From assembly GCF_900113655.1 (NCBI RefSeq), contig NZ_FOQF01000032.1, forward strand, positions 1-37,955: a stretch of 37,955 nucleotides of DNA, written 5' to 3'. Made by a program: the position numbers and the translations under genes. Shown in pieces: positions 32,152-37,955 of the stretch. The notes under the pieces were generated by a model. It saw nothing but the letters and a program-made list of their open reading frames with translations, ran no database searches and was not told the origin of the DNA. Origin of the DNA: Pseudobutyrivibrio sp. OR37. GTDB taxonomy: Bacteria; Bacillota; Clostridia; Lachnospirales; Lachnospiraceae. Within the stretch, counting starts at the first letter, position 1. Each line of letters opens with the position of its first letter.

Positions 32152-34095
32152 ATGATTTATAAATTTAAAGAATATCAAAAGCCAGATATAATAAGTAACC
32201 ATCTTAATCTAGGTGGGACGGACAGCAAAGGCAATGAAATAAAGGTAAATAGCCTTTATTTCGAAGAAAATGGAAAACCTTCAATGGGGATTATGGGCGA
32301 GCTACATTTTGAACGAGTACCTCGCATTCAGTGGAAGACTGCCCTTGAAACTATGAAGGCAGGTGGAATAGATATTGTAGCTACCTATATTATATGGATT
32401 TACCATGAGCAAGAGGAAGGAAGGCTTGATTGGAATGGCGATAATGATCTTCGTGCCTTTATTTCTTTAGCGGCAGAAGTTGGTCTGAAGGTTTGCATCC
32501 GTATCGGCCCATGGTGCCATGGAGAAGTCAGAAATGGTGGATTTCCTGATTGGCTCCTTAAAAAGCCTTGTAGCTTAAGAACAAATGATGAGGAGTACCT
32601 TAAAATCGTAAAAGCTTGGTATAAGTCTATCGCCACTCAGGTAAGGGGCCTGCTTTATTCAGAGGGCGGCCCTATAATCATGTGTCAGCTGGAAAATGAA
32701 TTAACAGAAGATGCTGAACATCTGATGACCTTGAAGCAAATGGCAAAGGAAGTGGGAATAGATGTGCCATTATTTACTGTGACTGGTTGGAATTCTGTTA
32801 ATGGCGCCAAGATTCCTGTGGATGATGTGGTTCCTGCATTTGGTGGCTACTGTGACGCCCCTTGGGACCCGGGAGTAAAACAGCTTCCTCCATGTGCAAG
32901 ATATTATTTCACTGGTATTCGAAACGATTCAGCTATAGGCAAGGATTTAATTAAAGCGAAGCAGGAGGACGGTTGGCAATTACCGTATTTACGATATCCA
33001 TATCTGACCTGTGAAATAGGTGCGGGACTTATGAATACCTATCATCGTAGATATAAAATATACGGAATGGATATCTATGCAATGACTCTTATCATGCTCT
33101 GCGAGGGGGCAAATATGCTTGGATACTACATGTATCATGGTGGAATTAATAAGCTGGCAGATGATTACACCCTGCAGGAATCCAAAGCAACAGGCTATCC
33201 TAATGATTACCCAATCATATCCTACGATTTTCAGGCGCCAATATCCTGCTTCGAGGAAACCAGAGAATCCTATGACTTGCTAAATCTGCTTCATCTTTTT
33301 ATACACGAGTATGGCGAAAAGCTTGCCCTAATGACTTACGTCGAGGGAGAAGCAAACAGTAAACTAGGTGAGCTTGCTGGTCTTAGATATGGTGTGCGCA
33401 GGGATGAAAATAGCGGTTTCGTATTCATCAATAATTATCAAAGATTACATGGGCTTAAGGCTATCAAAGATGTAGTAATTGACACTGGCACGGTAATCTT
33501 CCCATCAATAGATATTAAAGAAAATATGGCTTTCTTTATGCCATTCAATATGGACTTAGAAAATGATGTAATCCTTAAATATGCAACTGCTCAACCTCTT
33601 TGTAAGGATGGGGATACTTGGCTTTTTATGGCAATACCAGGTGTTACACCAGAGTTTGAATTTGAAAATCCTGCTAAGCAAGTAGACATAAAGCTACTAA
33701 CTATGGAAGAGGCAAAACGCCTGCGAAAAGTCGATGGCAGAGTTTACTTTGCAAAACACAGTGGAAAGACTATCGAAGGGTTAGAAGCTAGCGAGGATAA
33801 AGAGTATCAATTGGTAAAGCTTGATAAGCCTCAGTTTGAAATACCTAAAATGTTTATTGATGAGCTTAAATACCAGAACAAGCCAATCACCTGGTATAGT
33901 CTAAAGGTCCAAGGCCAGGAAGGCTTTGTGGACATTGAACTATCTTGTGATGTAATGCAGGTATATGTAGATGGCAAGCTTGTCACAGACGATTTCTATC
34001 ATGGAATGCCATTTAGATTGCCTAAAGCAATTTTGCAAGGAGAAGAGGTTTTTATAGTTTGCACCGATATGCCTGATAATATCTATATGGAATAG
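32152..34095 (+). CDS. Glycoside hydrolase family 35 (beta-galactosidase)
   Basis: The protein is 647 aa. A TIM barrel carries the GH35 hallmarks: LHFERVPRIQWKTALETMKAGGIDIVATYIIW near the start, GPIIMCQLENE (acid/base Glu) and LTCEIGAGLM (likely nucleophile Glu). C-terminal beta domains follow. It releases terminal beta-galactose. No signal peptide, so probably intracellular. A GTG 12 nt upstream also opens the frame, but the ATG at 32152 is preferred because GGGG lies 6 nt before it. ATAAACTG occurs at 32100-32107 in its promoter region, similar to a motif before two other genes. A LysR gene follows. Confidence 0.92.
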   Translation: MIYKFKEYQKPDIISNHLNLGGTDSKGNEIKVNSLYFEENGKPSMGIMGELHFERVPRIQWKTALETMKAGGIDIVATYIIWIYHEQEEGRLDWNGDNDLRAFISLAAEVGLKVCIRIGPWCHGEVRNGGFPDWLLKKPCSLRTNDEEYLKIVKAWYKSIATQVRGLLYSEGGPIIMCQLENELTEDAEHLMTLKQMAKEVGIDVPLFTVTGWNSVNGAKIPVDDVVPAFGGYCDAPWDPGVKQLPPCARYYFTGIRNDSAIGKDLIKAKQEDGWQLPYLRYPYLTCEIGAGLMNTYHRRYKIYGMDIYAMTLIMLCEGANMLGYYMYHGGINKLADDYTLQESKATGYPNDYPIISYDFQAPISCFEETRESYDLLNLLHLFIHEYGEKLALMTYVEGEANSKLGELAGLRYGVRRDENSGFVFINNYQRLHGLKAIKDVVIDTGTVIFPSIDIKENMAFFMPFNMDLENDVILKYATAQPLCKDGDTWLFMAIPGVTPEFEFENPAKQVDIKLLTMEEAKRLRKVDGRVYFAKHSGKTIEGLEASEDKEYQLVKLDKPQFEIPKMFIDELKYQNKPITWYSLKVQGQEGFVDIELSCDVMQVYVDGKLVTDDFYHGMPFRLPKAILQGEEVFIVCTDMPDNIYME

Positions 34096-34101
34096 AATAC
34101 T

Positions 34102-34204
34102 TGGTATAATATCCATATTTTGTTTCGATGCATAAACTGAATGTTGATGGAGAAATGGCAAAATATGTTTTACTATATGTTTTTAAAACATATTTCATTT
34201 CTCC
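34102..34204 (+). promoter_or_regulatory. Extended -10 promoter and long hairpin leader of the LysR gene
   Basis: TGGTATAAT (34102-34110) is an extended -10. The CATAAACTG motif shared with 29885 lies at 34131-34156. Next is a long stem: GGAGAAATG (34149-34157) plus AAAATATGTTTT (34160-34171) against AAAACATATTT plus CATTTCTCC (34185-34204). The loop holds another ATATGTTTT that could pair in its place. It looks like a switchable leader or an operator. Further down, a CCCC...GGGG pair and T run (34203-34250) may form a second hairpin. Confidence 0.5.
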
Positions 34205-34259
34205 CCTGGTCTCGATGGACTTATTGTCTGTCGGGGCCTTTTATTTTATAATAAATAAT

Positions 34260-35111
34260 ATGAATACACGAAATTTTAAATGCTTCCAAACTGTATATGA
34301 GGAAAGAAATCTCCAGGTTGCAGCAAGTAAGCTATTTCTATCTCCACAGGGATTAAGCAAAATTATCAAAAGCCTGGAGGATGAATGCGGCACTCCTTTA
34401 TTTATTCGTAGTAAGGAGGGCTTTGTGCCTACTGAAAGCGGAAAGCTTTTCTATGAGAAGTCCAAGGTTGTTACCAGAGATTTAAATGATCTTTTCGCTT
34501 CAATTGAGTCCGTAAGTGATAAGGAAAAGAGGTTTAAGGTAGGCTTCGCTGCCGGAACTATCAGAGCCATTGATATCCCAAAGGTAAATAATTTCATGGA
34601 ATCGAATCCTGAAGTTTTGGCAAGCTGGTTTGAATACAGCAATGAGGACATCATTCAAATGCTTCTTAATGATGAAATCAGCTTTGGTTTTGTAGTTGGA
34701 AAGCCTACAGCCAGCAATTTGGTTGCCAAGCTTCTTTATTCGGTAGATTTGGTTGCTTATGTTTACAATGGGCACAAGTTTTGGGAAGCTTCTCAAATCG
34801 AAATTTCAGACCTTAATCTTGAGCATATCATCTCAATGAACGAAAGATACCGAGTTTATCATGATGTGCTAGATGCATGTCACATGAATGGCTTCAATCC
34901 TAACTTTGTTGCTATGGTGGGAGAAGGAGAGTCTATCTATCGATTGGTTAAAAATAAGGTAGGCGTTGGTATCTGTCCTAAATTTTTTGAGGATGAAGCT
35001 GATGTTAGAGCCATAGAAATAAAGGATGCCTATAATTGGGATGTTTATGGAGCCTTCCGTGAAGATTCAGCAGATAGAGATTTGGCAAAGAAATTTTTAG
35101 AGGGGTGTTGA
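34260..35111 (+). CDS. LysR-family transcriptional regulator
   Basis: The protein is 283 aa from the ATG at 34260. A longer reading from 34128 covers the hairpin leader and lacks an LTTR-like start, while MNTRNFKCFQTVYEERNLQVAASKLFLSPQGLSKIIKSLED is a typical LysR helix-turn-helix start. The co-inducer domain follows (FKVGFAAGTIRAIDIPKVNNFM onwards). No clear ribosome site is seen before 34260. It probably controls GH35, the enoate-reductase-like gene or itself; the shared CATAAAC motif upstream of those genes is consistent with this. Ligand is unknown. Confidence 0.88.
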   Translation: MNTRNFKCFQTVYEERNLQVAASKLFLSPQGLSKIIKSLEDECGTPLFIRSKEGFVPTESGKLFYEKSKVVTRDLNDLFASIESVSDKEKRFKVGFAAGTIRAIDIPKVNNFMESNPEVLASWFEYSNEDIIQMLLNDEISFGFVVGKPTASNLVAKLLYSVDLVAYVYNGHKFWEASQIEISDLNLEHIISMNERYRVYHDVLDACHMNGFNPNFVAMVGEGESIYRLVKNKVGVGICPKFFEDEADVRAIEIKDAYNWDVYGAFREDSADRDLAKKFLEGC

Positions 35112-35195
35112 TATTAATTTGAAATGGTGTTATCCTTCTATTGATTGAATACAACTAAAACGCATGCAATCAATATTTTTATATGAGGAATTACC

Positions 35196-36293
35196 ATGGA
35201 AAAGGAATTTGACATTCAAGATTATATGACAAAGGGCGTGGAGCGTGTCGTAAAGGATTCACTCAGAGCCACTTTAAAAGACCCAAAGGAAAGCATCTTT
35301 ATGGGTAAATTTGCTCTTGCCACTAAAAAGGCTGCAGATATCAGAAAGAAATACGAAGCTGAAGGTCTTCATGTGCCTCCGTTTCTTATTGCATCTATTA
35401 CTAGCAATTGCAATCTACATTGCGCCGGCTGCTATTCTAGACAAAATCAGGCCACAAAGGATTGTGAGCCTGTAAACCAGTTGTCAGATGAGCAATGGCT
35501 TGAGATTTTCAACGAAGCCGATAGCCTTGGAATCAGCTTTATTCTTCTGGCAGGTGGCGAGCCACTTCTTAGAAAGGGTGTAATCAAAGCAGCGGCTACC
35601 AAGTCAAATATACTATTCCCTATTTTTACAAATGGTGTTTTTATCAGTGATGAATATTTCGATATGTTTGATAAAAACAGAAACCTTGTGCCTATCATGA
35701 GTATCGAAGGTCATAAGGAAGCTACCGATGCCAGACGTGGCGAAGGAATTTATGAAAAACTCATTTCCAACATGGAGACATTCAAGAAAAATGGCCAAAT
35801 ATTCGGCAATTCTGTTACCGTTACTACAGAAAATTTCCAGGATGTTCTTTCTGATGATTTCGTATCAATGCTTCAGGGATACGGTTGTAAGGCTGTAATT
35901 TACGTGGAGTATGTCCCAGTATCTGATGAAAGCAAGCACTTGGCCCTTGAGGAAGCAAGGGAAGAACAGCTCAGAGCTCGAATTGATGAGCTTAGAACAA
36001 AATATGAGGATATGGTATTTATCTCATTCCCTGGGGATGAAAAATCTTCTGGTGGCTGTGTTGCTGCAGGAAGAGGCTTCTTCCATATAAATTCTCATGG
36101 CGGGGCAGAGCCATGTCCATTTTCACCTTTCTCTGATACTAATGTAATGGACTTAGGTTTAAAGGGCGCAATATCCTCAAGACTTTTCAAGGTGCTTCAG
36201 TCAGGTGACATCCTTAAAGATGACCATGTGGGTGGTTGTGTTTTATTTGAGAAGCAAGACCAGGTTCAGAGAATATTGCAGGAATATATGTAA
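35196..36293 (+). CDS. Radical SAM protein, function unknown
   Basis: The protein is 365 aa. The CxxxCxxC motif (CNLHCAGCYSR, about 72-81) binds the 4Fe-4S cluster, and a GGEP motif follows (LLAGGEPLL). The C-terminal part holds further cysteines (GGCVAAGRG, EPCPF and GGCVLF), suggesting an auxiliary cluster like those in SPASM or twitch domains. The N-terminal 65 residues are a helical extension. The substrate cannot be predicted; a peptide or a small molecule is possible, and no precursor peptide gene is obvious next to it. A TetR-family gene follows after 23 nt and is likely its regulator. GAGGAA precedes the ATG. Confidence 0.88.
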   Translation: MEKEFDIQDYMTKGVERVVKDSLRATLKDPKESIFMGKFALATKKAADIRKKYEAEGLHVPPFLIASITSNCNLHCAGCYSRQNQATKDCEPVNQLSDEQWLEIFNEADSLGISFILLAGGEPLLRKGVIKAAATKSNILFPIFTNGVFISDEYFDMFDKNRNLVPIMSIEGHKEATDARRGEGIYEKLISNMETFKKNGQIFGNSVTVTTENFQDVLSDDFVSMLQGYGCKAVIYVEYVPVSDESKHLALEEAREEQLRARIDELRTKYEDMVFISFPGDEKSSGGCVAAGRGFFHINSHGGAEPCPFSPFSDTNVMDLGLKGAISSRLFKVLQSGDILKDDHVGGCVLFEKQDQVQRILQEYM

Positions 36294-36316
36294 GAAGTCT
36301 GAAAGGGCTGAACATC

Positions 36317-36868
36317 ATGAAATCAGACATTAAATACAAGCTAGCAGAAGCTATGAAAATCTGCATGAAAACTACCTCAGTTGAAAACATAACAGTCAAA
36401 CAGATAGTAGATGTTTGCGGAGTTTCCAGACAAAGTTTCTATCGTAATTTTATTGACAAGTACGACCTTATAAACTGGTATTTTGACAGGCTTCTGGAAC
36501 AGTCCTTTAAGGAGATGGGACAGGGCGAGACTATTCGAGAGGGGCTTATAAAAAAGTTTGCATATATAAAGCAGGAGAGATTATTCTTTACAGCAGGTTT
36601 CAAGGGCGATGAGCAAAACAATCTAAAAGAACATGATTTCATTATGATTTATGAATTCTATTGTGACTTAATTAGAAAGAAGACCGGTGAAAATCTGGAT
36701 AAGCACATGCGAAAGCTTCTTGAGATGTATTGTCAGGCTTCCATATATATGACTGTCCAGTGGCTTATGAAGGGTATGAAAGAGACCGAGGAAGAGCTTG
36801 CTGATTTGATGATAGATGCGATGCCAGAAATGTTACACAGCCTCTTTGGTAAAATAAAATTAGTCTGA
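36317..36868 (+). CDS. TetR-family transcriptional regulator
   Basis: The protein is 183 aa. The N-terminal HTH (about 18-47) reads VENITVKQIVDVCGVSRQSFYRNFIDKYDLINWYF, the classic TetR pattern; similar N- and C-terminal sequences occur in DhaS-like proteins. The C-terminal part is helical and binds an unknown ligand. It follows the radical SAM gene by 23 nt in the same direction and may regulate it or the alcohol dehydrogenase downstream. A GGGCTGAAC stretch is a weak ribosome site. Confidence 0.88.
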   Translation: MKSDIKYKLAEAMKICMKTTSVENITVKQIVDVCGVSRQSFYRNFIDKYDLINWYFDRLLEQSFKEMGQGETIREGLIKKFAYIKQERLFFTAGFKGDEQNNLKEHDFIMIYEFYCDLIRKKTGENLDKHMRKLLEMYCQASIYMTVQWLMKGMKETEEELADLMIDAMPEMLHSLFGKIKLV

Positions 36869-36910
36869 CAATGGCCGTATTTATAAGGTTTATTAGAAAT
36901 TCATAAAATG

Positions 36911-36990
36911 TTACACATATACACATTTGTAACTTATAATCAAACACCCTATGATGATAAAATTATCATCGTAGGGTGTTAATTTTTTAA
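36911..36990 (+). promoter_or_regulatory. Promoter followed at once by a hairpin with T-tract, before the dehydrogenase gene
   Basis: TTACAC (36911-36916), 18-nt spacer and a perfect TATAAT (36935-36940). The stem AACACCCTATGATGATAA (36943-36960) with TTATCATCGTAGGGTGTT (36963-36980) follows, then TTAATTTTTT. The gene starts at 37027. If used, the transcript begins inside the stem, as at lrgA. The hairpin may be an attenuator, or simply the terminator of the TetR gene. Confidence 0.6.
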
Positions 36991-37026
36991 CACGAAGTTT
37001 TTTAGGAAGAAAAGGAGTGTAGAATA

Positions 37027-37955
37027 ATGGCAAACAGAATTTCTCTTAATCCAACATCTTATCACGGTGCTGGAGCAATCCAAGAAGTAGTTAATGAAAT
37101 CAATGGAAACGGATTCAAGAAAGCATTTGTTGCTTCTGATCCGGACCTTATTAAATTTGGCGTAACAGGAAAGGTTACAGATTTGCTTGATAAAGCAAAT
37201 ATTCCTTATGAGGTTTATTCAGATATTAAGCCTAATCCAACAATCGAAAATGTTAAAAATGGTGTAGAGGCTTTCAAGAAGTCTGGCGCTGATTGTATCG
37301 TAGCAATCGGTGGTGGTTCTTCTATGGATACATCAAAGGCAATCGGTATTATCATCACAAACCCAGAGTTTGCAGATGTTCGTTCACTTGAAGGTGTTGC
37401 ACCTACAAAAAATCCTTGTGTACCTATTATTGCAGTTCCAACAACAGCTGGTACAGCAGCAGAGGTTACAATCAATTATGTAATCACTGATGTAGAAAAG
37501 GAAAGAAAGTTTGTATGTGTTGATACACATGATATGCCTATCGTTGCAGTTGTTGACCCAGAGATGATGTCTTCAATGCCAAAGGGCCTTACAGCAGCTA
37601 CAGGTATGGATGCCCTTACACACGCAATCGAAGGATATACAACAAAGGCTGCATGGGAAATGACAGATATGTTCCATCTTGAAGCTATCCGTCTTATCTC
37701 TAAGAATCTTCGTGATGCAGTAGAAAACAAGAAAGAGGGCCGTGAGGGAATGGCTCTCGGTCAGTACATTGCTGGTATGGGATTTTCAAATGTAGGTCTT
37801 GGTATTGACCACGCAATGGCACACACACTTTCAGCACATTATGATACACCACACGGTGTTGCATGCGCTATGTTCCTTCCAATCTCTATGGAATTTAACC
37901 GTGAGTACACAGGTGAGAGACTCCGTGAGGTAGCTAGAGCTATGGGAGTTGAAGG
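37027..37955 (+). CDS. fucO: Iron-containing alcohol dehydrogenase, lactaldehyde reductase type (partial)
   Basis: The frame is open from the ATG at 37027 to the window end (about 309 residues), so the C-terminus is missing. The N-terminus MANRISLNPTSYHGAGAIQEV fits lactaldehyde reductase. An NAD-binding GGGSSMDTSKA motif (about 96-106) and metal-binding residues (GMDALTHAIEGY; GIDHAMAHTLSAHYDTPHG) are present. In the family it reduces L-lactaldehyde to 1,2-propanediol in fucose or rhamnose use. GAAAAGGAG lies before the start. The gene symbol is a homology judgement; other group III alcohol dehydrogenases are possible. Confidence 0.85.
   Translation, partial: MANRISLNPTSYHGAGAIQEVVNEINGNGFKKAFVASDPDLIKFGVTGKVTDLLDKANIPYEVYSDIKPNPTIENVKNGVEAFKKSGADCIVAIGGGSSMDTSKAIGIIITNPEFADVRSLEGVAPTKNPCVPIIAVPTTAGTAAEVTINYVITDVEKERKFVCVDTHDMPIVAVVDPEMMSSMPKGLTAATGMDALTHAIEGYTTKAAWEMTDMFHLEAIRLISKNLRDAVENKKEGREGMALGQYIAGMGFSNVGLGIDHAMAHTLSAHYDTPHGVACAMFLPISMEFNREYTGERLREVARAMGVE

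Noticed and set aside
34128-34259. LysR start at 34128
   Set aside because: The added 44 residues come from a hairpin leader and do not look like a LysR N-terminus. The ATG at 34260 begins the normal HTH.

Overview
The window looks like a chromosomal segment of an AT-rich, Gram-positive gut or rumen Lachnospiraceae, most like Butyrivibrio or Pseudobutyrivibrio. This is inference. It rests on strong AGGAGG ribosome sites, lipobox lipoproteins, an esterase closely resembling Est1E of Butyrivibrio proteoclasticus, and plant-cell-wall enzymes (GH115, GH35). No rRNA, tRNA or CRISPR array was seen.

Layout. (1) 1-10538 is a signalling region. It holds an RsbW-like kinase, an odd duplicated protein, an RsbV-like STAS protein, a cyclic-nucleotide-domain protein without a DNA-binding domain, two membrane SpoIIE-type PP2C phosphatases, three lipoproteins and a response regulator. 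Four of its promoters share direct repeats (TGTGACA or TGTGAAA) at 11-bp period, placed at a fixed distance from an extended -10; this implies one OmpR/PhoB-type regulator for a local regulon. (2) 10560-16243 holds housekeeping and accessory genes: a zinc-ribbon flagellar-type protein, a PNPOx-fold protein, lrgAB, an aldo/keto reductase, a feruloyl-esterase-like hydrolase and a large lipoprotein.

(3) 16366-23650 is a defence region. It carries a complete four-gene Wadjet operon (jetABCD, probably type III), then the collapsed remains of a VbhA-like antitoxin/Fic toxin pair. An IS3-family element (IS150-like, 1534 bp, 3-bp target duplication) has landed exactly in the loop of the terminator hairpin that closes this block.

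(4) 25249-34095 is a carbohydrate and electron-sink region: a beta-helix lipoprotein with a Pro-rich repeat tail, a GH115 alpha-glucuronidase, a flavin/FeS enoate-reductase-like enzyme and a GH35 beta-galactosidase. (5) 34260-37955 holds a LysR regulator, a radical SAM protein with an adjacent TetR regulator, and the start of an iron-dependent alcohol dehydrogenase of lactaldehyde-reductase type, cut by the window end.

How the parts fit. The first region reads as a partner-switching module: phosphatases dephosphorylate the STAS protein, which frees the RsbW-like kinase's partner. No sigma factor is visible here. The esterase, GH115 and GH35 enzymes fit hemicellulose side-chain removal, and the enoate reductase could reduce released unsaturated acids, but that link is only a hypothesis. 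Wadjet is a described anti-plasmid system; the most novel signals are the 11-bp-repeat regulon, the duplicated degenerate kinase-like protein, and the IS inside a terminator loop.
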